Notes under the pieces: model-generated
What the model was told of the DNA's origin: nothing
Seen by the model: only the letters and a program-made list of their open reading frames with translations
The model's database searches: none
From: Sphingopyxis witflariensis
Lineage (GTDB): Bacteria > Pseudomonadota > Alphaproteobacteria > Sphingomonadales > Sphingomonadaceae
NCBI RefSeq assembly: GCF_002205635.1
Contig: NZ_NISJ01000018.1
Coordinates: forward strand, 1 to 33,121
Length of the DNA stretch: 33,121 nt
Reading direction: 5' to 3'
Part shown: in pieces, positions 1 to 6,543 of the stretch
How positions within the stretch are numbered: position 1 is the first letter of the stretch
Layout of the letters: each line of letters begins with the position of its first letter
Position numbers and translations under genes: made by a program

Positions 1-87
1 GAATGCTTCTACAACCCGACCCGGCGTCACTCGACCCTGGGTTACCTCAGTCCCATCGACTTCGAACGTGAAGCTGGGGTAGCCTGA
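1..87 (+). CDS. IS3-family transposase OrfB, C-terminal fragment
   Basis: Frame 1 is open from the window edge to a TGA at 85-87, giving 28 residues. They include FYNPTRRHSTLGYLSP, the characteristic end of the rve/DDE integrase domain of IS3-family OrfB proteins. The last acidic catalytic residue lies upstream and is not in the window. The protein would catalyse cut-and-copy transposition of its own element. Only the tail is visible, so whether the copy is intact is unknown. Confidence 0.88.
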   Translation, partial: ECFYNPTRRHSTLGYLSPIDFEREAGVA

Positions 88-127
88 ATGAACTTATCTC
101 GGCGTCCATCAAACCGGCAGCAGGCCA
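1..127 (+). mobile_element. Right end of an IS3-family insertion sequence (partial)
   Basis: The first 87 bases encode the C-terminus of an IS3-family transposase. They are followed by about 40 non-coding bases ending in CGGCAGCAGGCCA. On the other strand this reads TGGCCTGCTGCCG, which begins with the TG dinucleotide usual for IS3-family tips, so I place the tip at about position 127. The left end of the element lies outside the window, so the inverted repeat partner and the target duplication cannot be checked. Family assignment is fairly sure; the exact boundary is inferred. Confidence 0.7.
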
Positions 128-184
128 AAGAGAGAGAAACTGTGGCGACTTCATACCCAACAGTCGACACCGGCCTCGATCCGT

Positions 185-553
185 CTATCCCATGATGAAG
201 GCGTTGAGCTTGTTGCCGTCGAGGTCGCGGAAATAGCCGGCGTAAAAGCCTTCACCGCGCAGTCCGGGAGGGCCTTCGCACGTCCCGCCATGCGCCAGCG
301 CGATGTCGTAAAGCCGCTGAACCTGTTCCTTGTCCTTCGCCGCCAGTGCGACCATCACGCCATTGCCGACGCTCGCCGGATTGCCATCGAACGGCTTGGT
401 CAACCCGATCCCTGCGCCGCCGTCGGCTTTGCCCCACGCGATGAATCCGTCATAGTCCATCATCCGCGGCACACCCAGTTCGGCGGCGAGCGCGTCATAG
501 AAGGGCGCCGCCTTCGCCAGATCATTGGTGCCCAGCGTTACATATCCGATCAT
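185..553 (-). CDS. VOC-fold (glyoxalase/bleomycin-resistance family) protein
   Basis: This 122-residue protein has the single beta-alpha-beta-beta-beta repeat pattern of vicinal-oxygen-chelate proteins. The N-terminus is MIGYVTLGTNDLAKAAPFYD and the second half ends with YFRDLDGNKLNAF. The first metal ligand, usually His near the start (HVTLG), is Tyr here, so classic glyoxalase I chemistry is doubtful and the substrate is unknown. Two ATGs stand in tandem (556 and 553). GGGAGA lies about 7 nt before the second, which I chose. The frame is also open further upstream but has no family similarity there. The terminator at 616-654 separates it from degP, so it probably has its own promoter. The product should be cytoplasmic. 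Confidence 0.8.
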   Translation of the reverse strand: MIGYVTLGTNDLAKAAPFYDALAAELGVPRMMDYDGFIAWGKADGGAGIGLTKPFDGNPASVGNGVMVALAAKDKEQVQRLYDIALAHGGTCEGPPGLRGEGFYAGYFRDLDGNKLNAFIMG

Positions 554-615
554 CATATCTCTCCCGACTCGCGATTGCTGGAACATAATAGGAACAACGC
601 GCCTGCAGCGCAAAG

Positions 616-654
616 AAAAAGGGCGCCGCACCCGAAGGTCGCGGCGCCCTTTTT
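616..654 (-). terminator. Intrinsic terminator of the hflK-hflC-degP unit, symmetric
   Basis: A perfect 9-bp GC stem (GGGCGCCGC at 621-629 and GCGGCGCCC at 641-649) with an 11-nt loop is flanked by A5 on the left and T5 on the right. It lies 22 bases beyond the degP stop codon. On the minus strand it reads as a stem followed by a U-run. The A/T tracts make it usable in either direction. Confidence 0.85.
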
Positions 655-675
655 CCAGGCATGAAACGCGGGCGA

Positions 676-2172
676 TTATTTCTTGACGCGCACCGCGATG
701 AAAGCCGACGGACCACCGCGGCGCAGGATTTCGAGCAGCACCGCATCGCGGCCCGCCTTCTTGGCATCGGTGACGATCTTCGCGAGCGCATCGCTCGACG
801 TCACCGGGGTCCGGTTGGCGCTGAGGATCACGTCGCCGCGGCGCAGGCCCTTGCGGCCAGCATCGCTGCTCGCCGACGCCGCACCGATCACCAGCCCCTT
901 GGAGCCGGCATCGACGCCGATCGAGCGCGCAATGTCCGACGTCAGCGGCTGCACGGCAAGGCCCAGCTCGTCCTGAACGACCTTGTCGGCGGTGCCGGTC
1001 GGATCTTCCGGCATCGTCTGTTCTTCTTCGGGATCGAAGTTGTTGCCCGCCAACTCTTCCTCGGGCGGACGCGTGCCAACGACGGCATAGAGCGTGATCG
1101 CCTTGCCATCGCGCATGACCTCGAGCGGAATGCGCGTGCCGGGCTTGGTGTTCGACACGATGTACGACAGCGTCTGCTGCGGCGTGACGTCCTTGCCATT
1201 GACCTTGGTCACGACGTCGCCGCGCTTCAGCCCGGCCTTCTCGCCTGCCTGCGCGGGTTCGACACGCTGGACAAACTCGCCGCGATCTTTCGCGAGGCCG
1301 AGCGCCGCGGCCAGATCCTCGTCGACCGGCGCGATGCCGATGCCCAGATAGCCGCGCTCGATCTTCGCACCCGAACGCAGCGATTCAATCACCGGGATCG
1401 CCGCATCGGCGGGGATCGCGAAATTGACCCCGATGTTCGCCCCGACGGGCGAGATCAGCATATTGTTGATGCCGACGACATTGCCCTGCAGATCGAACAG
1501 CGGGCCGCCCGAGTTGCCGCGGTTGATCGCGGTATCGGTCTGGATATAGCGGTCATAGGCGCCGCCCTGGCCGAGGTTGCGCTGAACCGCCGAGATGATC
1601 CCCGCGGTCACGGTCGAACCGAGGCCGAGCGGGTTGCCGATCGCAACCACCCAGTCGCCGACGCGCGCGGTGCTGCTGTCGGCGAATTTGACGAACGGCA
1701 GCCCGGTCGCGTCGATTTTCAGCAGCGCGAGATCGGATGCGACATCGCGGCCGACGATCGTTGCGCGATATTCCTTCTGGTTGGTCAGCGTCACCGTGAC
1801 CTGGTTCACCGCTTCACCGCGCGGACCGCCCGAGATGACGTGATTGTTGGTAACGATATAGCCGTCGGTCGAGATCAGGAATCCCGAGCCGCCGCCCTGC
1901 TGTTCCTGCGTGATCGGCTCGCGCGTCCCGGCAAAGGGATTGAGCCGGACGCCCAGCGTGACTTCCTGCTTGGTCGAAATATTGACCACGGCAGGTTGGA
2001 GCTGCTCGACGAGGTCGGCGAAGCTTTCGGGCGCGCCAGAGCGCGGAACGACCTTGGCGATCTCGCTCTTCTCATTCTGCGCGACCTGCGCGCCGACGGG
2101 CGATTGAGTGACGAGCGCGAGTGCGGTGCCACCCACCAGCAAGGCCGAAGTGATGCCATATACATAACGCAC
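676..2172 (-). CDS. degP: Periplasmic serine protease Do (DegP/HtrA family)
   Basis: A 498-residue protein with the full DegP layout. An N-terminal signal sequence covers about residues 1-29 (hydrophobic GITSALLVGGTALALV). A trypsin-like domain follows with catalytic His111 (in TNNHVI), Asp147 (SDLALL) and Ser221 (GNSGGPL). Two PDZ domains follow (roughly 265-360 and 395-495). It should degrade or refold damaged envelope proteins in the periplasm. The start is a GTG at 2172 with AGGA 9 nt upstream; the signal peptide supports it. It is the last gene of the hflK-hflC-degP block, 125 bp after hflC, and ends just before a strong terminator. TGAAC repeats in the gap suggest an additional promoter. 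Length is typical of the family. Confidence 0.95.
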   Translation of the reverse strand: MRYVYGITSALLVGGTALALVTQSPVGAQVAQNEKSEIAKVVPRSGAPESFADLVEQLQPAVVNISTKQEVTLGVRLNPFAGTREPITQEQQGGGSGFLISTDGYIVTNNHVISGGPRGEAVNQVTVTLTNQKEYRATIVGRDVASDLALLKIDATGLPFVKFADSSTARVGDWVVAIGNPLGLGSTVTAGIISAVQRNLGQGGAYDRYIQTDTAINRGNSGGPLFDLQGNVVGINNMLISPVGANIGVNFAIPADAAIPVIESLRSGAKIERGYLGIGIAPVDEDLAAALGLAKDRGEFVQRVEPAQAGEKAGLKRGDVVTKVNGKDVTPQQTLSYIVSNTKPGTRIPLEVMRDGKAITLYAVVGTRPPEEELAGNNFDPEEEQTMPEDPTGTADKVVQDELGLAVQPLTSDIARSIGVDAGSKGLVIGAASASSDAGRKGLRRGDVILSANRTPVTSSDALAKIVTDAKKAGRDAVLLEILRRGGPSAFIAVRVKK

Positions 2173-2239
2173 GATCGCAAATCCTTTTCTCTTACGAAAA
2201 CCTCACGGCCCCGGCGGCGGTTGTCTGCTGGTCCGATGC

Positions 2240-2282
2240 TGAACGGCGATTGAACATGAACGGAAAGCGTTCACCTTGTTCA
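2240..2282. promoter_or_regulatory. Cluster of TGAAC half-sites upstream of degP
   Basis: The hflC-degP gap contains TGAAC at 2240-2244, 2251-2255 and 2257-2261 on the plus strand, and the inverse GTTCA at 2269-2273 and 2278-2282. The first two copies are 11 bp apart start to start (TGAAC-N6-TGAAC), about one helical turn, as seen for sites of OmpR-type response regulators. Identity of the regulator is unknown. The clustering is seen directly; a regulatory role is inferred. Confidence 0.4.
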
Positions 2283-2297
2283 TTCGCCGTCCAGTGG

Positions 2298-3149
2298 TCA
2301 ATTGCCCTTGAAACGCCTTAGATATTCATTGTCCGCCGACATGATGATCGACGTTCCGCCCTGATTATTCTCACCCAGGAAGGTCTGGCGATAGCTCTGC
2401 ATCGCACGATAGAAATCATAGAAGTCGGGGTCCTTGCCGAAACTGGCGGCATAGATGCGTGCCGCCTCGCCGTCGGCGCCGCCGCGGATGATCTGAGCTT
2501 CCTTCTGCCCTTCGGCACGGATCGAGATCGCTTCCTGCTGACGCGCGGTCCGCATTCGATTATATGCCGCCTCAAGCGTCGCGCCTTCGGGCAGGTCGGC
2601 GCGCTTGATCCGCACGTCGATGATCTCGGCGCCATATTTCTGCGCCTCGCGGTTCAGCGCGATCTGGATATTGTCCATCACCGCGCCGCGTTCGGGCGAG
2701 AGCAAAGTGGCGAAGGTGCGCTTGCCGAGTTCGTTGCGCAGCGATGAACCCAGGATCGTCGCAAGCTGGGCCTGCAACTTATCCTCGGTGCGGATCGCAG
2801 TGTACATGCGCACCGGATTGGTGATGCGGAAGCGCGCGAAGGCATCGACCTGCAAACGCTGCTGGTCGGTCGAGAGCACCTGCTGGCGCTCCATGTTCAC
2901 GCCCAATATGCGCTTGTCGATATACTGGATGCCGTCGACGAAGGGCATGCGCATGACGAGACCGGCGCCGGACTCACCGAACTGCTCGCCCTTTTTGTAC
3001 ATATTGACCGTGCCCTTGATCTCACCGAAGCGCAGGATCAGCGCCTGCTTGTCTTCGGGGACGATCGCGAGGGTCGACGACAGGATCACGAGCAGCGCGA
3101 CGAATGCGAAGAGCAGGCGCATCGGGTGGCGGAAAAGCGACTGGAACAT
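2298..3149 (-). CDS. hflC: HflC, SPFH-domain regulator of FtsH
   Basis: A 283-residue protein with an N-terminal membrane segment (about residues 10-29, LLFAFVALLVILSSTLAIV) and then an SPFH/band-7 domain (QALILRFGEIKG onward). A helical region with AEGQKEAQIIRGGADGEAARIYA is typical of HflC. With HflK it forms the large membrane cage around the FtsH protease on the periplasmic side. A GTG at 3152 directly precedes ATG at 3149. GGGAGG sits 6 nt before the ATG and only 3 before the GTG, so I chose ATG. That start shares one base with the hflK stop (TGATG), so the two are translationally coupled. Confidence 0.95.
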   Translation of the reverse strand: MFQSLFRHPMRLLFAFVALLVILSSTLAIVPEDKQALILRFGEIKGTVNMYKKGEQFGESGAGLVMRMPFVDGIQYIDKRILGVNMERQQVLSTDQQRLQVDAFARFRITNPVRMYTAIRTEDKLQAQLATILGSSLRNELGKRTFATLLSPERGAVMDNIQIALNREAQKYGAEIIDVRIKRADLPEGATLEAAYNRMRTARQQEAISIRAEGQKEAQIIRGGADGEAARIYAASFGKDPDFYDFYRAMQSYRQTFLGENNQGGTSIIMSADNEYLRRFKGN

Positions 3150-4303
3150 CACTGGCCTCCCTTCGTGGCTTCGGTGGGCGCGGCGACGCGCTTCTGCACC
3201 TCGTTGAGCGGCAGATAGGGGGTCACCCCGCGCGCCTCGACGATCGTCTTGTCGACGTTCGACAATACATTCTCCATCGTTTCATAATAAAGCCGCTGCT
3301 TGGTCACACCCGGCGCGAGCCTATATTGTTCATAAATCTTGTCGAAGGCCGAGGTGTCGCCGCGGGCGCGTTCGAGCACCTGCTGCTCATAGGCACGCGC
3401 AAGGTTGATCGCCGATTCGCGTTCCTGACGCGCCGCGGTGACTTCCTTGAAAGCCTCATCGACCTGCTTCGGCGGATCGACCTGACGGATCGCAATGCCC
3501 TGGATCATCACACCGGCGCGATACTGGTTGAGCAGTTCCTGCATGCGCACCTGCACCTGCGCCTCAATCTCGACGCGGCCCGGGCCGATCGCCTGGACGA
3601 GGTCGAAGTTCGCGACCGTCGCGCGCATCGCGCTTTCGGCGACTTCGCGGATCGTCCCTTCGGGATCGGCGAGCTGGAAGAAGAACAGCTCGGGATCGCG
3701 CACCGACCAGCGCACCTCATAGGCGAGGTCGACGATGCTCTGATCGCGGGTCAGCACGAAATTCTCGTCGGTCGCATTGGGCGAACCGATCGCCATCGTG
3801 CGGATCGCACGCACGTCTTCCAGACGGATACGCTCAAGCGGCGCCGGCCAGGTGATTTTGACGCCCGGGCCGACGGTGCGCGAATAGCTGCCGAGGCGCG
3901 TGACGACGCCTTCCTTTTCGGGCGGAACGATATGGAAAGACGAAAACAAAACCCAGATGACGACCGCCGCGAGGACGCCCCATTTCCAAAGCCGCGCCGA
4001 TTCGGGCAGGTTCAGCCCACTACCGCCACCGCTGCCGCCCGAACCGCCGCCGCCGAAACCGCCGCGCCCTTTGCGCAGCAGTTCGTCGAGCGCCGAGGGA
4101 CCGCGCGGCTTGCGCGCGCGATTGATGTCAATCGGATCGGGGGTCACCCAGGGGTTACGCGGGCCGGGGCGTTTGTCGCCGCCGTCACCATCGCCGCCGC
4201 CTTGGCCGCCGCCCTTGCCGGGGCCGCTGCCCCACGGGCTGTTCGCCATCGGACTCATCGTCCCGAAAAATCGCCGCAATCCCCCCGGGGCGCGGCGTCC
4301 CAT
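3149..4303 (-). CDS. hflK: HflK, SPFH-domain partner of HflC
   Basis: About 384 residues. The N-terminus is Gly/Pro-rich (residues 25-97), as in other HflK proteins. A membrane helix follows at about 107-123 (WGVLAAVVIWVLFSSFH), then the SPFH domain starting IVPPEKEGVVTRLG, and a C-terminal helical part with ARGDTSAFDKIYEQYR. It pairs with HflC to modulate FtsH proteolysis in the inner membrane. Start choice is uncertain. ATG 4303 has GAAGG just upstream. ATG 4327 lacks a good site. ATG 4249 begins the MANSPWG sequence where many homologues start but also lacks a site. The gene is divergent from mrp, with a 115-bp gap from this start. Confidence 0.92.
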   Translation of the reverse strand: MGRRAPGGLRRFFGTMSPMANSPWGSGPGKGGGQGGGDGDGGDKRPGPRNPWVTPDPIDINRARKPRGPSALDELLRKGRGGFGGGGSGGSGGGSGLNLPESARLWKWGVLAAVVIWVLFSSFHIVPPEKEGVVTRLGSYSRTVGPGVKITWPAPLERIRLEDVRAIRTMAIGSPNATDENFVLTRDQSIVDLAYEVRWSVRDPELFFFQLADPEGTIREVAESAMRATVANFDLVQAIGPGRVEIEAQVQVRMQELLNQYRAGVMIQGIAIRQVDPPKQVDEAFKEVTAARQERESAINLARAYEQQVLERARGDTSAFDKIYEQYRLAPGVTKQRLYYETMENVLSNVDKTIVEARGVTPYLPLNEVQKRVAAPTEATKGGQ

Positions 4304-4418
4304 GCTGCCTTCACTTTTATTGCTCATGGATGCTTTTATAAGGTCGGCGAGCGCGATTAACAGGGGGGCAAGCGAAAATGGCTGGCAATAGCCCCCGCGA
4401 TGCCTATCTGCGCTGGGC

Positions 4419-5411
4419 ATGACCAATCCCGACGCTGACATCGCCCGCCTGACCGCCGCCGCCGCCAACCTCAGCGACGGACGAAGCTCGGGACTTCGCC
4501 TCCTCGACGACGCCGGCACGCTCGCTGTCGTCCTCGACGTCACCGGCATCGCCGCCGAAGACCGCAAACCGCTCGAAGATAGGCTGCGCGCCGGTCTTCT
4601 CGCCGAAGCGGGGGTTCAGGAGGTCCGCATCGCGATGACCGCCGAGAAAAAGACGATGACCCTCATCGCGGTCGGCAGCGGCAAGGGCGGGGTCGGCAAA
4701 TCGACCCTCGCCGCCAATCTCGCGGTCGCGCTTCTCCGCCGCGGCGTGAAGGTCGGGCTGGTCGACGCCGACATCTACGGCCCCTCGCAGCCGCGGCTGA
4801 TGGACAGCGAGGGCGTGAAGCCCGAATCCCGCGGCTCAAAACTGGTCCCCGTCCCCAACGCCTATGGCGTGCCGATGCTCTCGACCGGCCAGATCGCGGC
4901 GCCCGGACAGGCGATCGCATGGCGCGGCCCCATGGCCGGCAAGGCGCTCGAACAGCTCGTCGACGCGAGCTGGGGCGATATCGACACGCTGGTCGTCGAC
5001 CTGCCCCCCGGCACCGGCGACGTCCAGCTGACGATGATTCAGAAGCACAAGCCCGCGGGCGCGGTGATCGTGTCGACCCCGCAGGACCTCGCGCTGATGG
5101 ATGCGACGCGCGCGATCAGCCTGTTCGATCAGGCCGATGTGCCGATCATCGGGCTCGTCGAGAATATGGCGGGATACGCCTGTCCGCATTGCGGCGAGGT
5201 CAGCGACCCATTCGGCTCCGGCGGGGCCGAAGCCGCGGCAAAGACGATGAAGCTCGACTTCCTCGGCCGCGTGCCGCTGTCGATGGGCATCCGCCTCGCA
5301 AGCGATGGTGGCGTTCCGCCTGCCGCCGGAACCGACCCGACGGGCGAGCCGTTCCATGCGATAGCGGCGAAGGTCGCCGACTGGCTCGAGGCACGCAAAC
5401 AGGGGAAATAG
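4419..5411 (+). CDS. apbC: Mrp/ApbC family iron-sulfur carrier P-loop ATPase
   Basis: A 330-residue ParA/MinD-superfamily protein. A deviant Walker A motif SGKGGVGKST is at residues 87-96, VDADIYGPSQPRLM follows, and a CPHC pair sits at residues 255-258, which bridges a [4Fe-4S] cluster at the dimer interface. The N-terminal region of about 75 residues corresponds to a shortened MIP18/DUF59-like domain. It acts in the cytoplasm in delivering Fe-S clusters to target proteins. No strong Shine-Dalgarno precedes the ATG. The next gene starts one base after the stop (TAG-G-ATG), so it heads a three-gene operon. Placement divergent from hflK is, to my knowledge, common in related bacteria. The symbol mrp is equally used. 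Confidence 0.93.
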   Translation: MTNPDADIARLTAAAANLSDGRSSGLRLLDDAGTLAVVLDVTGIAAEDRKPLEDRLRAGLLAEAGVQEVRIAMTAEKKTMTLIAVGSGKGGVGKSTLAANLAVALLRRGVKVGLVDADIYGPSQPRLMDSEGVKPESRGSKLVPVPNAYGVPMLSTGQIAAPGQAIAWRGPMAGKALEQLVDASWGDIDTLVVDLPPGTGDVQLTMIQKHKPAGAVIVSTPQDLALMDATRAISLFDQADVPIIGLVENMAGYACPHCGEVSDPFGSGGAEAAAKTMKLDFLGRVPLSMGIRLASDGGVPPAAGTDPTGEPFHAIAAKVADWLEARKQGK

Positions 5412-5412
5412 G

Positions 5413-5835
5413 ATGGCGATCAACGACGAAAGCGAAATCCGCGAACTGCTGGCAAGCCCGCGCCGCATCGCGGTGGTCGGCGCCTCGCCCAACCCGGCGC
5501 GCGCCTCCAACGAAGTCTTGGCTTTCCTCATCGCCCAGGGCCATGACGTGATCGCGGTCAACCCCGGCCACGCTGGCCAGACGATACACGGCGCGCCCGT
5601 CGTCGCGACCCTCGCCAATGTCGAGCCGCCCGCCGAACTGGTCGATATTTTCCGCAACAGCGACGACGCCGGAACCGCGGTCGATGAAGCGATCGTCCAT
5701 GGCGCAAAGGCGGTGTGGATGCAGATGGGCGTCGTCAACGACGCCGCAGCGAAGCGCGCCGATGCCGCCGGGCTGACGGTGGTGATGGACCGCTGCCCGA
5801 TGGTCGAGATTCCGCGTCTGGGCCTGCTGCGGTGA
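5413..5835 (+). CDS. CoA-binding (YccU-like) domain protein
   Basis: A 140-residue single-domain Rossmann-fold protein of the CoA_binding_2 family. RIAVVGASPNPARASNEVL provides the nucleotide loop near residues 16-34, and there are conserved VNPG and VEPPAELVDIFRN segments. Such proteins bind CoA or acyl-CoA like the N-terminal domain of succinyl-CoA synthetase. The biological role of the free-standing version is not established. It starts one base after the mrp stop and its own stop overlaps the next gene's GTG by 4 nt (GTGA), so all three genes are probably co-translated. Probably cytoplasmic. Confidence 0.88.
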   Translation: MAINDESEIRELLASPRRIAVVGASPNPARASNEVLAFLIAQGHDVIAVNPGHAGQTIHGAPVVATLANVEPPAELVDIFRNSDDAGTAVDEAIVHGAKAVWMQMGVVNDAAAKRADAAGLTVVMDRCPMVEIPRLGLLR

Positions 5836-6428
5836 AGACCGCTCTCGCTCTGCTGACCACGACGATGCTTGCGGGCTGCGCAACCATGCCCGCCCCCGCC
5901 AACCCGCAGGACGCCTTCTTCGCCGCGCTCTCGGCGCGCTGCGGCCAGGCCTATGCCGGTGTGCTCGCCAGCGATCAGGACGCCGACGCCGAGATGCGCG
6001 GCAAGGCGATGGTGATGCACATCCGGCATTGCACCGCCGACCGCATCGAAATTCCTTTCCACATCGACGGGCTCGGCCCCGATGGCGGCTGGGACCGCTC
6101 GCGCACCTGGATCATCACCCGCACTGCCACCGGGCTGCGCCTGAAGCACGACCATCGCCATGCCGACGGCAGCGCTGATGCGGTGACATTTTATGGCGGC
6201 GACACCACCGATTCCGGCAGCGCGACGCGCCAGAGCTTTCCCGTCGATGCCGAATCGATCGCGATGTTCACCGCGACCGGGCGCAGCGTTTCGAACAGCA
6301 ATATCTGGTCGGTCGAAACCACCGCCGACGGTTTCACCTATGGCCTGAACCGCGAAGGCCGGCATTTCCGCGTCGCCTTCGATTATGGCCGTCCGGTTAC
6401 CCCGCCACCTGCGCCCTGGGGCTGGTGA
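5832..6428 (+). CDS. Predicted outer- or inner-membrane lipoprotein of unknown function
   Basis: Starting at GTG 5832 gives 198 residues with a lipoprotein signal (KTALALLTTTMLAGC). The lipobox LAGC puts the modified Cys at residue 16, which fixes the start. The mature part contains HIRHC, a segment on charged residues (LKHDHRHADGS) and a Pro-rich C-terminus (VTPPPAPWGW). I do not recognise the family with confidence. Homologues appear to me to be short sphingomonad secreted proteins, but this is only an impression. GTG overlaps the TGA of the preceding gene by 4 nt, pointing to translational coupling with the mrp operon. The stop is followed by a short palindrome. Confidence 0.75.
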   Translation: MKTALALLTTTMLAGCATMPAPANPQDAFFAALSARCGQAYAGVLASDQDADAEMRGKAMVMHIRHCTADRIEIPFHIDGLGPDGGWDRSRTWIITRTATGLRLKHDHRHADGSADAVTFYGGDTTDSGSATRQSFPVDAESIAMFTATGRSVSNSNIWSVETTADGFTYGLNREGRHFRVAFDYGRPVTPPPAPWGW

Positions 6429-6435
6429 ACCTCGC

Positions 6436-6467
6436 CCGTCATTGCTTCGCTTCGCTCGCAATGACGG
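6436..6467. repeat. Short REP-like palindrome (GTCATTGC type)
   Basis: CCGTCATTGC at 6436-6445 and GCAATGACGG at 6458-6467 form a perfect 10-bp stem around a 12-nt loop TTCGCTTCGCTC. The same arms and loop sequence occur at the right end of the larger repeat at 13949-14044, so this looks like a minimal copy of that family. It sits just after the lipoprotein stop and may also act as an mRNA stem-loop. Confidence 0.8.
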
Positions 6468-6543
6468 TGATGAAGGGCGCCACGCCAGACTGTAGCGCGA
6501 AAGCCTTTGCCCTCACGACTCGCGCCGATTATCAGCGTCGGCG

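Noticed and set aside
661..2253. A long open frame on the plus strand opposite degP
   Set aside because: It is a codon-phase shadow in GC-rich DNA: arginine- and aspartate-rich, no family similarity, and it lies wholly over a clear DegP gene with intact catalytic residues.
4836..6461. A 541-residue minus-strand frame opposite mrp, the CoA-binding gene and the lipoprotein gene
   Set aside because: It spans three tightly packed plus-strand genes with recognisable motifs and has no protein-like features of its own.
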